NCBI GenBank assembly: GCA_011050235.1
Contig: DRGC01000086.1
Span: 1 to 64,000, forward strand
Length of the DNA stretch: 64,000 nt
Reading direction: 5' to 3'
From: Phycisphaerae bacterium
GTDB lineage: Bacteria > Planctomycetota > Phycisphaerae > SM23-33
Shown: positions 7,688-17,449 of the stretch, one piece after another
Layout: the number at the start of each line of letters is the position of its first letter
Numbering within the stretch: the stretch's first letter is position 1
The notes under the pieces: model-generated
What the model was told of the DNA's origin: nothing
Seen by the model: only the letters and a program-made list of their open reading frames with translations
The model's database searches: none
Made by a program: the position numbers and the translations under genes

Positions 7688-10441
7688 ATGGTCTTCGTGA
7701 GACATATGGTCGCATACATCGGCAGATGGCAGTGGCTGGCGGCGCTGCTGGTGGTCACTGCGTTTTCGTGCGCCGAGCCGCCCACGCCAACGACAGCGCC
7801 GACCACTGCCCCACTAACCGAGCCGATCGCGGCGCCTGCGAGTGCACCAACGCTTGCGCCGCCGCCGACGCCGGCCGTGGCAATAACGCCCGCCACGGCG
7901 CCGACACCTGTCGAAGCGCCGACGCCTGCGGTCATCAAGCCCGTGCCGATGCCGCCCACGCCGCCTGCCGATGCGCCTGCTCGGGCGGCTGAACTGCGGG
8001 GCGACGCCGTGACCGATGCGCTCCTGGGTGAGTTTGACGTCGCCCTGGACAAGCTGCGCCGGGCGGCCGCCCTGGCCCCCAACGATTCGAAGACGGCCAT
8101 GTCCGTCGAACTGCTGAAGACCTACGTCGCCAGGCGACACGAAGCCGAAACGCAGCGCGCCGCCGAATATGTCCAGGCCGTGCGACGCGTCAAGCGCGCC
8201 ATGATGGCGCAGGCCCACCTGACCGATGACAGCGACCAGAAACACCTGGAGACGCTTCGCGAGGCGGTCGGTCAGTTGGCCAAGACCTATGAGGGGCTCA
8301 CGTCGCCTCGGGCCCTTCGGGAGGCCGGCGCCGACGAGGCCAAGCAGATGCGGGCCGATAGCCTGGAAGCCCTGGACAAAGCTCAGGCAAAGCTCGGTGA
8401 GATTAAGGGCCTGCTGCTGGCCGGTGGCGACGGCGAGTACCGCCGAGAGTTCGTCGAGGTCGTCGACGCTCTGCTGGCCGAGCTAAGCCGCTATCGCCAA
8501 GCATGGGCCGATGCGAACTTCGCTTCGCCCGACGACCACGAGACCTCCGTGCGCGGCATCCAGCGGGTCGAGAGCGACCTGGCCTATGCGATCTCCGACG
8601 TGGAGGTGATGGTCTCCGAAAGACCTTGGCGGATGGCACTGGTCCATGCCGCCCTGGCCCGCAAGGTCGCCAGCGAGGCCGACCGCATCACCGAGCAGCC
8701 GTGGTACCGACAGTTGCTGGCCGACAGCGTCGAGCGAGGACAGGCGTTGATCGACGAGGCCGAATGGACCATGGCGCTGGTGGCCTACATGGGACTGGAG
8801 GCGATGGTGGATGGCAACGGCGAGTACAAGCGCACGGCCAAGCTTGTACGCAGGCACGTCCGTGTGCTGGGACTTTACGGCCCGCCGGAGACCGCGCCGT
8901 CAGGGGCCGACGCGCCGATCGATGAGTTCTGGCAGGATGATGAGTTCTGGCGGGATGTGGTCCAGGGCATCACCGAGCAAATGGTCCGGACCATCATCTC
9001 CCGCGTGGACAGTTACTATGTCACGACCATCGACTATCGCAAGCTCATCCACGGCGCCCTGACGAGCGTGTTGGTGTTGGCTGAGACCCCCCAGATCACC
9101 GGAACGTTCGAAGGGCTGGCCGATGACAGCAAGCGTGAGGCCTTCGGTCGGGCGATCCATAACGCCATCGACCACTTCGCCGCCAAGCCGGATCCGTTGG
9201 ACTATCTGGAGCTTCTGCTGGCGCTGAAAACCGTCCTCGATGCGTCCGATGCGACCGTCGACCTGCCGATCGGCGTGCTCGGCATGGAGTTTGCCGACGG
9301 ATTCCTGGACGAGTTGGATGATTTCAGCCAGCCGATCTGGCCCAAAGAGGTCTCGCAGTTCAACAAGGTGACAAAAGGCGCGTTCGTGGGCGTGGGCATC
9401 CAGGTCCACAAGGATCTTGGCGAGCCGATGAAGGTCGTCACGCCGATAGCGGGAACGCCGGCGTTTCGGGCCGGCATTCAGACGGGCGATCTGATTGTCG
9501 CCGTCAACGGCGTGCCCACCAAGGACCTACCCATCGACCATATCATTCAGATGATCGTCGGCGACAAGGGCACGACGGTCGTCCTTCGCATTCGTCGTCG
9601 CGGGATCGTAGCGCCAATGGACGTGGAGCTCGTGCGCGATACGATCAAAATTCGGTCGATCAAAGGCTGGCGACTGGGGCCCACCGGCGAGTGGGACTTC
9701 ATGGTCGACCCGGCCCATAAGATCGGCTACATCCGCCTGGCGCGGTTTACGGAGGAGACGGCGTCGGACCTCACTCGGGCGCTGAAGGCGCTTCAGGGGC
9801 AAGGCGCGACATCGGTGATCCTGGATATGCGACTCAATCCCGGCGGGCTGCTGCGGGCGGCGACGCGTACGACCAATGAGTTCGTCGACGGGGGAAAGAT
9901 CGTCATGACGCGAGGTCGGCACGTGCCGAAGGTGGAATACAAAGCCAACTGGCGAGGCCAGTTTGTTCGCGGCCGGCTGGTCGTGCTGATCGACGAATAC
10001 TCCGCCTCGGCCTCCGAGATCGTCAGCGGCGCCCTGCAGGATATGGGCCGGGCGAAGATCATCGGGCAGCGCAGCTACGGAAAGGGCAGCGTTCAGCAGG
10101 TCCTGCCGATCGCTTTGCCCCCCAACGAGGCCCAGGCGCTGCTGCGACTGACGGCCGCTTACTATTACGTGGGCCCGTCCGAGCATCTGCTGCACCGCAC
10201 CAGCGGCGCGGCCGTGTGGGGGGTCCAGCCGGACGTCGTCATCCGCATGACGCCCCGGCAGATTAGGCGCTGGCTGGAGATTCGCCAGCAGACCGACCTG
10301 CTGCATGAGATCGCACCGGATCGCTTGGAGGCCGATCTGGCCGAGCAATACGAGGCCGACCTTCAGTTGATCACGGCGGTGACGCTGCTGAAGCTCGAAT
10401 ATCTCCACACCGCCCCCGAAGAACAGGCGGCGGCCGAATAA
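7688..10441 (+). CDS. Large periplasmic S41 (carboxy-terminal processing) protease with PDZ domain
   Basis: 917 residues from the ATG at 7688. The open frame extends 37 codons further upstream, but that extension has no hydrophobic start and overlaps the promoter region. A signal segment (WLAALLVVTAFSC) may be type I or an atypical lipobox. Then come a Pro/Thr/Ala linker, ~450 residues of helical sequence of unknown role, a PDZ domain around 575-660 (GTPAFRAGIQTGDLIVAVNG) and the S41 catalytic core. By comparison with E. coli Tsp, the Ser/Lys dyad is S774 (SASASEI) and K799 (SYGKGSVQ), with D785 conserved. It probably cleaves exported or membrane-bound proteins near their C-termini. The long N-terminal helical region is unusual for CtpA enzymes. 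Confidence 0.9.
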   Translation: MVFVRHMVAYIGRWQWLAALLVVTAFSCAEPPTPTTAPTTAPLTEPIAAPASAPTLAPPPTPAVAITPATAPTPVEAPTPAVIKPVPMPPTPPADAPARAAELRGDAVTDALLGEFDVALDKLRRAAALAPNDSKTAMSVELLKTYVARRHEAETQRAAEYVQAVRRVKRAMMAQAHLTDDSDQKHLETLREAVGQLAKTYEGLTSPRALREAGADEAKQMRADSLEALDKAQAKLGEIKGLLLAGGDGEYRREFVEVVDALLAELSRYRQAWADANFASPDDHETSVRGIQRVESDLAYAISDVEVMVSERPWRMALVHAALARKVASEADRITEQPWYRQLLADSVERGQALIDEAEWTMALVAYMGLEAMVDGNGEYKRTAKLVRRHVRVLGLYGPPETAPSGADAPIDEFWQDDEFWRDVVQGITEQMVRTIISRVDSYYVTTIDYRKLIHGALTSVLVLAETPQITGTFEGLADDSKREAFGRAIHNAIDHFAAKPDPLDYLELLLALKTVLDASDATVDLPIGVLGMEFADGFLDELDDFSQPIWPKEVSQFNKVTKGAFVGVGIQVHKDLGEPMKVVTPIAGTPAFRAGIQTGDLIVAVNGVPTKDLPIDHIIQMIVGDKGTTVVLRIRRRGIVAPMDVELVRDTIKIRSIKGWRLGPTGEWDFMVDPAHKIGYIRLARFTEETASDLTRALKALQGQGATSVILDMRLNPGGLLRAATRTTNEFVDGGKIVMTRGRHVPKVEYKANWRGQFVRGRLVVLIDEYSASASEIVSGALQDMGRAKIIGQRSYGKGSVQQVLPIALPPNEAQALLRLTAAYYYVGPSEHLLHRTSGAAVWGVQPDVVIRMTPRQIRRWLEIRQQTDLLHEIAPDRLEADLAEQYEADLQLITAVTLLKLEYLHTAPEEQAAAE

Positions 10442-10474
10442 AGAGGACAGGCCCGCCCAGGGGCCGGGGAGAAT

Positions 10475-12208
10475 CTAGGCGTTTTCGTGCGAGTCGGTGT
10501 CTTCGCTGTCGGCGGGCTCTGGGGGCGGCTCGGCGGGTAGGCCCGTCGGCTCGACCACAATCGTTCGGGCCAGAAGGTCCCCCAGCCGCTGACGTCCAGC
10601 CGTCAGCACCGGCAGCAGCAACAGCAGCAGCAACATGGTTATCGCCAGGAGAATGAGGACCTTCAGGAGATTGCGGATCAGGGCCTGGCGCACCGTGATC
10701 GCCTTGCCGTCCAGGCTCACCACGCGCAGGCCCATCAGTGTCTTGCCCAGCGTCGCCCCTCGCAACGTCTCCATGGCGACGCCGTAGATCAGGAACACTC
10801 CCATGGCGACGGCGCTGATGACGGCGGAGACCTGGGTCTTGGTAAGGCGCGTGATTACGTCCATCGACGGGCGGGAGTCCATCTCCTCGAGTGTGAGGAT
10901 GGGGTTGACCTTGACGTACCAGTACATCATCGCCGCCGATGCGATCAGGAGTATCGGCGCCAGATCGATCACCTGGGCCAGCAGGCGCTTGAGCAGGTGG
11001 GCGGGTCGGACGCTTTTCGGCAGGGCCTGCAGTGTGAGCTGCTGGGCCGACCGCCCCAGGAGCATGCATGCCAGCGTCGCCAGCACCAACGTGATGAAGA
11101 CATACTGCATCACGATCCCCCCGTCCTGATCGAACTCGGGCTGGCTGAAGATGCCGATCGGTTGCGGCGGCTCGGCCGTGCCGTTCGACGCGACCAGTAG
11201 GAACTGGACCTTGTCCTCCGTCGACCACACCACCGCCAGTCGATTGCCCAGGACCGTCGCCAGCAGCATCGTGTCCGCCGGCCAGAGCACGGCCTCCTCA
11301 TCTCGCAGAACCGTCTGATGGCTGAACGTCCCATCGCCCGTCAATGTCGAAACCGTCAGGCCGATCTGTCCCTCGGCCCCCGCCGAGGTCAGCAGGACGG
11401 TAAGCTTCCCACCGAGCCCATCCATCGACACGATCGTTCCGTCGGCAAGGGGGTGCGGCAGGTCGGGCCGGCTCCACTGGCCGTTGCGCCAGGCGTACAG
11501 GCGGTTGCCGGGCGGCCCGGCGGTGCGGACCATCACATACAGCGCGTCGCCAGCGGTGGCGGCCAGGACGGTTGTTTGCGGGGTCAGGGGAATGGCTTCC
11601 AGATCGGCCACGTGGCGCCATTGACCGGCAACGGTCTGAAAGATGCCGAGTGTCGCCTCGTACGTTTCCATCACCGGTGCGGCCAGGCCGAGCCCGGTCG
11701 CCGGCGGCGCTGGCTCGGCCTGCTCGGCCCCCTCGCCGGGCAGGCGGCGCGGCACGACCGTGAGAATCGACGGGCCCCGCGCGTCGCCGAAGCCGGTGGC
11801 ATCGCAAGCGGCCAGAGGCGCAATCGCTTTCGGCCAGCGCGGGTCCTGCGGGTTGCGGCCAACCAGTGAGTCGCCGTCGACGGCGCTGTAGCTGACTCGC
11901 CCGGTGGGTGCGCTGCTCAGCACGTGCAGCCGCCGGCCCAGCACGATGGCGAAATCCACCCGGCCGGACAGGCCGCGCTTGAGCCATCGCCATTGGTCTT
12001 GCCCTCCGCCGACGGGCCAGACGAGCAGGTCGAAGGTCTCCTCGTCCCGATGGCGGTCGACGATCCACAGATCGTCTCCGCTGCCGGCGATGAGCAGGTC
12101 GTGGTCCGATGAAAGACTCTCTTGGGCTGCCCCCGGGACCGGCGCCGCCAACAGGACTGCGGCGGCGACCATGCAGGCCAGGAGCACGTGTTTAGGCGAG
12201 ATACTCAT
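10475..12208 (-). CDS. RDD-domain membrane protein with secreted propeller-like N-terminal half
   Basis: 577 residues. A signal peptide (LLACMVAAAVLLAAPVPGAAQ) precedes ~330 residues of repeated beta-type sequence (ILWPADTMLLATVLGNRLAVVW-like blades), suggesting a periplasmic beta-propeller. One transmembrane segment is near 365-385. A C-terminal RDD domain (about 400-560) has the conserved Arg/Asp pair in RLLAQVIDLAP and a final helix run of leucines before AGRQRLGDLLARTIVV. RDD proteins are membrane proteins of mostly unknown, possibly transport, function. It is the last gene of a four-gene operon and overlaps the preceding stop by ATGA. Confidence 0.85.
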   Translation of the reverse strand: MSISPKHVLLACMVAAAVLLAAPVPGAAQESLSSDHDLLIAGSGDDLWIVDRHRDEETFDLLVWPVGGGQDQWRWLKRGLSGRVDFAIVLGRRLHVLSSAPTGRVSYSAVDGDSLVGRNPQDPRWPKAIAPLAACDATGFGDARGPSILTVVPRRLPGEGAEQAEPAPPATGLGLAAPVMETYEATLGIFQTVAGQWRHVADLEAIPLTPQTTVLAATAGDALYVMVRTAGPPGNRLYAWRNGQWSRPDLPHPLADGTIVSMDGLGGKLTVLLTSAGAEGQIGLTVSTLTGDGTFSHQTVLRDEEAVLWPADTMLLATVLGNRLAVVWSTEDKVQFLLVASNGTAEPPQPIGIFSQPEFDQDGGIVMQYVFITLVLATLACMLLGRSAQQLTLQALPKSVRPAHLLKRLLAQVIDLAPILLIASAAMMYWYVKVNPILTLEEMDSRPSMDVITRLTKTQVSAVISAVAMGVFLIYGVAMETLRGATLGKTLMGLRVVSLDGKAITVRQALIRNLLKVLILLAITMLLLLLLLPVLTAGRQRLGDLLARTIVVEPTGLPAEPPPEPADSEDTDSHENA

Positions 12209-13170
12209 TGCTCGTCGGTCTCTTCTGGGATCAGGTGCCGGTCGACCTGAATGATCCGGTCATCCGTCATCGATGGCGGCAGATGATCGCGAAAACGGCA
12301 GGCGGCGCGATCCCATTTGTCGTCGACCGTCATCTCCGAAAGGACCAGATGGATGCCGGCCCCGCTGATCGGCCAGGTAATTCGAATGTTTGTCGGCATG
12401 ACGACCGGCGGCTCGTCGTCGTCGGCCGATGGAAACGTCTGATAGTCGGCCAGATCAGCCGTCATGATGCACTCACCATCGGCATCGAAGAACCGCATCA
12501 GGAAAGGCCGACGCGCCTGCGTATCGGACCAACGAATGTGGATCTCACGCTGCAGCAGGATCTGCCCCGTCACCGGCTGATGATCGATGTGCTGCAGAAC
12601 GTAGGCGTAGGGGCCGGGCGGCGTGCGGTCCATCTGCAGCACCACGGCCGGCAGGTCCGTTGGGTCGGCGGGCAGGTCGCTGATGCCCAATGCGGTCAGC
12701 AGGTCCTGAGGGTTCATCGCCAGCATCCTCAGGCCCGGCGCGCCCGCCAGATCGGTATGGCCCCAGTAGGCGGCGGCCTCGTCGCCGAGGTTGTACCAGA
12801 AATAATAGGCGCCTTCGTCGCGGCTGATGCCCACGCGGAACAATTCCATCGCGGCGGTCTCGCGGCCGATCAGGACGAAGTCGTCCGGACCAGGCCGATC
12901 GCCCTTGGCCAGCAGCACCAGCCCGTTGGGCGTCGCCAGGGGGCTGACCGATCCCCACGTCGTCGGCAGGCCGCCGTCGGGGTTGGCCATGGTGAACTTG
13001 ATCTTCGCCCGCGCCCACAGACGCGGCGCGCGGCGGGCGTTGGCGTTATGCTCACGCACCAATTGGCCCAGCGCGACGCGCGTTTTCGGGAGCGGCTCGG
13101 GACAGCCGGGCAGGGCCAGAACACCCGCCACCAGCACGGCCAATTTGCACCAGATGGACGATGCGGTCAT
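12205..13170 (-). CDS. Lipoprotein of unknown function
   Basis: 321 residues from the ATG at 13170, preceded by GGAAGAGcccat. The frame stays open further upstream, but only the part from this ATG begins with a signal (LAVLVAGVLALPGC, lipobox LPGC). The mature part is beta-rich (WGSVSPLATPNGLVLLAKG, VVLQMDRTPPGPYAYVLQHI) and recalls outer-membrane lipoprotein folds such as LolA/LolB, but I cannot assign it. It overlaps both neighbours by ATGA, so it is translationally coupled to the 168-residue protein before it and the RDD protein after it. Confidence 0.8.
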   Translation of the reverse strand: MTASSIWCKLAVLVAGVLALPGCPEPLPKTRVALGQLVREHNANARRAPRLWARAKIKFTMANPDGGLPTTWGSVSPLATPNGLVLLAKGDRPGPDDFVLIGRETAAMELFRVGISRDEGAYYFWYNLGDEAAAYWGHTDLAGAPGLRMLAMNPQDLLTALGISDLPADPTDLPAVVLQMDRTPPGPYAYVLQHIDHQPVTGQILLQREIHIRWSDTQARRPFLMRFFDADGECIMTADLADYQTFPSADDDEPPVVMPTNIRITWPISGAGIHLVLSEMTVDDKWDRAACRFRDHLPPSMTDDRIIQVDRHLIPEETDEQ

Positions 13171-13673
13171 ATGGGCTCTTCCATGATTTCGTTGAGGTGG
13201 TCGCTGACCTCGGCGATCTGCTCCTCGTCGAGGTTCGGGTCGATGACCTCGTGCATGCGGTCGGTCCCGCGAACGCGAAGCTGCCAGATATCGCGCCCCT
13301 GGCCGTCTTTTTCCATGTGGTCGTAGACCAACAGCTTCTTGCGCATCAGGATCAGCGTCAGCACGTAACGGAAGTTGATCCGTGCCGGCTCGTCGGCCCC
13401 ATCGAGGCGCTCGAATAGGTTCAGCAGCAACTCGTTGTCGATCAGGAGCTTTTTTTTCTGCTGGGGCTCGGGAATGTGTGTGCGCCATGTGCCCACGACC
13501 GACGGGTCGTTTTCGCACGGATGGGCCTGCCAGTATTCCAGGCAGTAGTCCTCGCGGAGCAACTGGCCGTCGGACTCGCGCAGCACGGCCACGAACGCTT
13601 CCCCGGGCACCAGTTCCCGGTTCGAGCCGTGGCAGAGGCCCGCAGGCTTGGCGATGTCGTAGTCCTTGGCCAT
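13167..13673 (-). CDS. Conserved hypothetical protein (168 aa)
   Basis: Cytoplasmic, no signal or membrane segment. It begins MAKDYDIAKPAGLCHGSNRE and contains HPCENDPSVVGTWRTHIPEP, then a KKKLLIDNELLLNLFERL segment and a basic RYVLTLILMRKKLLVYD core. I recall similar proteins in planctomycetes, always without known function. Its place between a cyclodeaminase-like gene (3 bp away) and a lipoprotein (4-bp overlap) suggests a shared job, perhaps in envelope biogenesis. Confidence 0.8.
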   Translation of the reverse strand: MAKDYDIAKPAGLCHGSNRELVPGEAFVAVLRESDGQLLREDYCLEYWQAHPCENDPSVVGTWRTHIPEPQQKKKLLIDNELLLNLFERLDGADEPARINFRYVLTLILMRKKLLVYDHMEKDGQGRDIWQLRVRGTDRMHEVIDPNLDEEQIAEVSDHLNEIMEEPI

Positions 13674-13676
13674 CGG

Positions 13677-14303
13677 TTATGGCAGATGCACGGCCCCAAG
13701 GGCCTCGATCTCGTCCAGCAGGGCGATCGCGCGGGCCAGGTCGTCGGCCGACCCCTGCTTGATATCGGCGGCCGCCGCCTTGTCGGTGAGATTCGGCACA
13801 TTGACGCGAACATTGTAGTCGCTCAGCCGGACCGTCGCAGCCAGCAGGGCGCCCGCGGCGAGCAGGTCGGTGATCAGGTACGGATTGCACTTGTCGGCCA
13901 GGGCCTTCATGTCGTCCATGATCGCCAGGGCGAGCTTGGCGGTTTCGCGCGGGACATGGATCGCCGCCGCGGTGGCCAGTTGGACGGCCTCATCCTTTTC
14001 CGGCCCGTCGTCTTGCCGCGTGGCCTGCTGATAGAGCTGATAGGCCTGCACATCATCGGCAACGAGGTCCTGGAACATTCCGCGGGCCCGTTCGAGTCGC
14101 TCGCCCAGGCGGGTGTAGAATGCCTCGTGGTCGGCGAACTTCTTCTTGCCGCGGGTGAAGTTCAGCGCCATTTCCCCCAGGGCCGTCCCCAACGCGCCCG
14201 CCACGCCGGCGATGCTGCCGCCGCCGGGGGTGGCGGTTTTCGCGGCAGTGCAGGCGACAAACTCGCTGACGGGCATGGCCATGAAGTCTTTGGTTTCGCT
14301 CAC
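13677..14303 (-). CDS. Cyclodeaminase/cyclohydrolase family protein (FtcD C-terminal/FchA-like)
   Basis: 208 residues, all helical, of the formimidoyltetrahydrofolate cyclodeaminase / methenyl-tetrahydrofolate cyclohydrolase family. The diagnostic TATPGGGSIAGVAGALGTAL is at residues about 23-42 and CNPYLITDLLAAGALLAATVR near 142-162. Enzymes of this family act on one-carbon folates. There is no histidine-degradation gene nearby, so a cyclohydrolase role is more likely than FtcD activity. It is the first gene of the leftward four-gene operon. Confidence 0.9.
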   Translation of the reverse strand: MSETKDFMAMPVSEFVACTAAKTATPGGGSIAGVAGALGTALGEMALNFTRGKKKFADHEAFYTRLGERLERARGMFQDLVADDVQAYQLYQQATRQDDGPEKDEAVQLATAAAIHVPRETAKLALAIMDDMKALADKCNPYLITDLLAAGALLAATVRLSDYNVRVNVPNLTDKAAAADIKQGSADDLARAIALLDEIEALGAVHLP

Positions 14304-14408
14304 CGTGTCTCCTCGTGTCTTTCAGCGTTTACGAATGAGGGCGCCCCGTCAAACCAGGCCGGGCCCGGCGGCGCCCGGAGCGGACATCTCGGCTGCGCCG
14401 GCGGCGCG

Positions 14409-14900
14409 TCAGGCCTTCTCTTCGTCGGCCCCGGTGTCTCGGGCCTCGACCTCGCTGAGATACGCCAGTGTGCGGTCCAGTTCGTTCTTCAGATGGCTGA
14501 CGCGAAGGAGGCTCTTGACGCGCGTCAGAAGCTCCAGCCGATTGACCGGCTTGGAGATAAAGTCATCCGTTCCGCTGGCCACCGCCCGCTCGATATCGCC
14601 CAGTTCGTTCAAGGCCGTCACCATGATGACCGGAATGTCGCGGGTCTTCGGGTCGCTCTTGAGCTTTGGACAGACCTCAAAGCCGCTCATCTTCGGCATC
14701 ATGATATCCAGAAGGATCAGGTGGTAGTCGGTCTGTTGGACCTTCTCCAGGGCCTCCGGGCCGTCGGTGGCGGTGTCGATCTGGCAGCCGAGCGACTCGA
14801 GATAGGCAACGATCAGTTCGAGGTTCTGAAGGTTGTCATCGACGACCAGGACTCGGCTGTCGGCGATGCTCGGCTGGCCGCTTAGGGGCGGTTCGGGCAT
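14409..14900 (-). CDS. Single-domain response regulator
   Basis: 163 residues: one receiver domain and a short C-terminal helix, no output domain. Acidic pocket D21/D22, phosphoacceptor D65 (LLDIMMP), T95 and K117 are all present. Such stand-alone receivers pass phosphate to or from hybrid kinases, or act by protein contact. No cognate histidine kinase is in the window. Confidence 0.94.
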   Translation of the reverse strand: MPEPPLSGQPSIADSRVLVVDDNLQNLELIVAYLESLGCQIDTATDGPEALEKVQQTDYHLILLDIMMPKMSGFEVCPKLKSDPKTRDIPVIMVTALNELGDIERAVASGTDDFISKPVNRLELLTRVKSLLRVSHLKNELDRTLAYLSEVEARDTGADEEKA

Positions 14901-15116
14901 GTTACGTTCTCCTGAGGCGACCCCAGTGGGGCGCCGAATGCGCGCATGACCCTATCGAGCGGAGGGACAAATAGCAAGGTCTTGTTAAGGGTGGGAACTG
15001 GGATGGGTAGGCGTCCGCATGTCGCAGCTTGTGGGCCCCGCGGTGGGGGGCTTGCCTGTCAAGGGGTGCAGCTTCGGCCGGTGGCGTGGCTGAGGCCGGG
15101 CCAGTAGGATGCACCC

Positions 15117-17366
15117 ATGGCCAAGCTGTTCGAGGACACCTCGGATGCGCCGCCCCAGCAGATAGACCCCAGCGCCCGCGTGGTCGGTGTGGCCGTCAAC
15201 GCGAACGTGTGGCGGACATTCGATTACCTCTGGCCGGCGGCCTTGGGCGATCCGCTGGTGGGCCAGCGGGTGAAGGTGAGTTTCGGCCGCGGCGACCGCA
15301 AAACGGGCGGCGTCGTGGTCGACGTCGATCGGACGCCCGGCTCCCACGCCCTCAAGCCGGTCGCCGAGGTCATCGATGCATCCCCGCAGCTCGATGCGTC
15401 GCTGATGGCGCTGGGGCAGTGGATCAGCGACTACTACATGACGCCGCTGGGGGGGACGCTGGCGGCGATGGTGCCCTCGGCCGTCGGTCGCCACGCCGCC
15501 GCGGCCGAGACGGTGGCCTATCTGGCGTGCGAGCGGCACGATTGGCCGGCGCGGCTGGGCGGGCGGCAGAAGCGCGTTCTGGACGAACTGCTGGAAGCGC
15601 GCAAGCAGAACGTCGAGCCGCTGACGCTGGAATTGCTGATGCACCACAGCGGCGCATCGCGCGATACGATCAAACGCCTGGCCGGGCGGAACATGATCCG
15701 CCTGGACACGCGCCCGGTGACGTTGCCGGAACTGTCCGAGACCGCCGGGAAAGACCCCTTTCCCCTCAACGATGACCAGATCGGCGTCTTGGCCGCCCTG
15801 GAAGACAAGCTGGCGGGCGGTTTTTCGTGCACGCTGCTGCACGGGGTGACCGGAAGCGGCAAGACCGAAATCTATGTCCGCGCGATTCGCCAAGTGGCCG
15901 CCGCCGATAAGCAGGCGATCCTGCTCGTGCCGGAAATCGCCCTGGCCACCCAGACGCTGCAGCGGCTGTTGGCGCGCCTGCCGCGCGTAGCCGTGCTGCA
16001 TAGTGGCCTGACCGACGTCCAGCGGGCGTTCTATTACGACCAGATCCGCGACGGCCACGCCTCGGTCGTCGTCGGGCCGAGAAGCGCCATCTTCGCCCCG
16101 GCGCGAAAGCTGGGGCTGATTATCGTCGACGAGGAGCACGAGTCGACCTACAAGCAGGACACCGCCCCGCGCTATCATGCGCGCGACGTAGCGGTCAAGC
16201 GGGCGTCGCTGGCGGACGTGCCGATCGTGCTGGGGTCGGCGACGCCGTCGCTCGAATCGCTCCAGAACGTTCACCTGGGGCGGTACGAGTTGCAGGAGCT
16301 GCCGCGCCGCGTCCGCGGCCTGCCGATGCCGTTGCTGAAGATCGTTCACTTGCGGAAGGAATTGCAGGTGGGGCGAATCGAACTGATCGGCCGGACGCTC
16401 ACGCGTCAGATGGCGGCGACCCTGGACCGTGGCGAGCAGATCATCCTGCTGATGAACCGGCGCGGGTTCGCGAGCTTTGTCTTTTGCCCCAAGTGCAAGT
16501 GGGAGCTGACGTGCGACCACTGCGAACGGACCATGGTGTTTCACCAGGCGACGCAACTGGTGATGTGCCACTACTGCCAGCGCACCGCGGCGCTGCCGGA
16601 GTTTTGCCCGGCCTGCCGGGGCAAGCTGCTGCTGTTCGGGATGGGGATCCAGCGGGTGGAGGGCGAACTGGCCCGAAAGTTTCCCGACGCGCGGGTCGCC
16701 CGCATGGACAGCGACACGATGACCTCGCCCAAGCAGTTCCAGAAGGTCTTCGACGCCTTTTCCGCCGGCGAACTGGACATTCTGCTGGGCACGCAGATGG
16801 TGGCCAAGGGGCTGGATTTTCCGCATGTTTCGCTGGTGGGCGTGATCTCGGCCGACACGTCGCTGCTGATTCCCGATTTTCGAGCGTCCGAGCGGACGTT
16901 CCAGTTGATCGTGCAGGTGGCCGGTCGGGCCGGCCGGGCCGAGCATGTCGGCGAGGTGGTCGTTCAGACGCTCCACGCCGACGAGCCCGCCGTCGCCCTG
17001 GCGGCCGGTCACGATTACGAGCAATTTGCCGCCGGCGAACTGGCCAGCCGGCGCGAGGCGAAGCTGCCTCCTTTTGCGCGGATGGTCCGCTTCATCATCC
17101 GCGACCGGCAGTCAACGAAGGTCGAGCAGTCGGCGATCCAACTGGCCGAGCGTCTCAGGTCGCTGCTGGCGGGGGCGGAGGTGAGGGTGTTTGGCCCCCA
17201 GCCGGCCGGGGTCATAAAGATTCGAGACCAGTTCCGCTGGCAAGTCCTGCTGATCGCCGAGACGGCCGGGACGATCCAGAAGATCCTTCGACCTCAGATG
17301 GAAACACTCTGTCGGGCCTGCGGCAGCGACGTGATCGCCGACGTGGATCCGGTGAATCTGATTTGA
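15117..17366 (+). CDS. priA: Primosomal replication protein N' (PriA helicase)
   Basis: 749 residues. The N-terminal 3'-end-binding domain is followed by a superfamily 2 helicase: Walker A GVTGSGKT at 243-250, DEEH at 338-341 and GSATPSLESL. A zinc-binding insert (CPKC, CDHC, CHYC, CPAC, about 460-505) follows, then AGRAGRA in motif VI. PriA restarts stalled replication forks. An antisense frame of comparable length on the other strand is a codon-bias artefact. The ATG is chosen because no other in-frame start lies upstream near a ribosome-binding site. Confidence 0.97.
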   Translation: MAKLFEDTSDAPPQQIDPSARVVGVAVNANVWRTFDYLWPAALGDPLVGQRVKVSFGRGDRKTGGVVVDVDRTPGSHALKPVAEVIDASPQLDASLMALGQWISDYYMTPLGGTLAAMVPSAVGRHAAAAETVAYLACERHDWPARLGGRQKRVLDELLEARKQNVEPLTLELLMHHSGASRDTIKRLAGRNMIRLDTRPVTLPELSETAGKDPFPLNDDQIGVLAALEDKLAGGFSCTLLHGVTGSGKTEIYVRAIRQVAAADKQAILLVPEIALATQTLQRLLARLPRVAVLHSGLTDVQRAFYYDQIRDGHASVVVGPRSAIFAPARKLGLIIVDEEHESTYKQDTAPRYHARDVAVKRASLADVPIVLGSATPSLESLQNVHLGRYELQELPRRVRGLPMPLLKIVHLRKELQVGRIELIGRTLTRQMAATLDRGEQIILLMNRRGFASFVFCPKCKWELTCDHCERTMVFHQATQLVMCHYCQRTAALPEFCPACRGKLLLFGMGIQRVEGELARKFPDARVARMDSDTMTSPKQFQKVFDAFSAGELDILLGTQMVAKGLDFPHVSLVGVISADTSLLIPDFRASERTFQLIVQVAGRAGRAEHVGEVVVQTLHADEPAVALAAGHDYEQFAAGELASRREAKLPPFARMVRFIIRDRQSTKVEQSAIQLAERLRSLLAGAEVRVFGPQPAGVIKIRDQFRWQVLLIAETAGTIQKILRPQMETLCRACGSDVIADVDPVNLI

Positions 17367-17374
17367 TCGCACAA

Positions 17375-17404
17375 TTGACTTGTCCCGTTGTTGACCGATA
17401 GAAT
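17375..17404 (+). promoter_or_regulatory. Sigma-70 promoter of pheA
   Basis: TTGACT (17375-17380), an 18-bp spacer and TAGAAT (17399-17404), about 45 bp before the pheA start. No attenuator-like leader peptide rich in Phe codons fits in the remaining space. Confidence 0.5.
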
Positions 17405-17449
17405 CAGGGAGTCGGGCCCGTCGAGGTTTGGGCCCTGCTAAGATACGCC

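Noticed and set aside
14985-17024. A 679-codon open frame antisense to priA
   Set aside because: It mirrors the codon bias of priA in GC-rich DNA, has no family motif and no ribosome-binding site. priA on the other strand is unmistakable.
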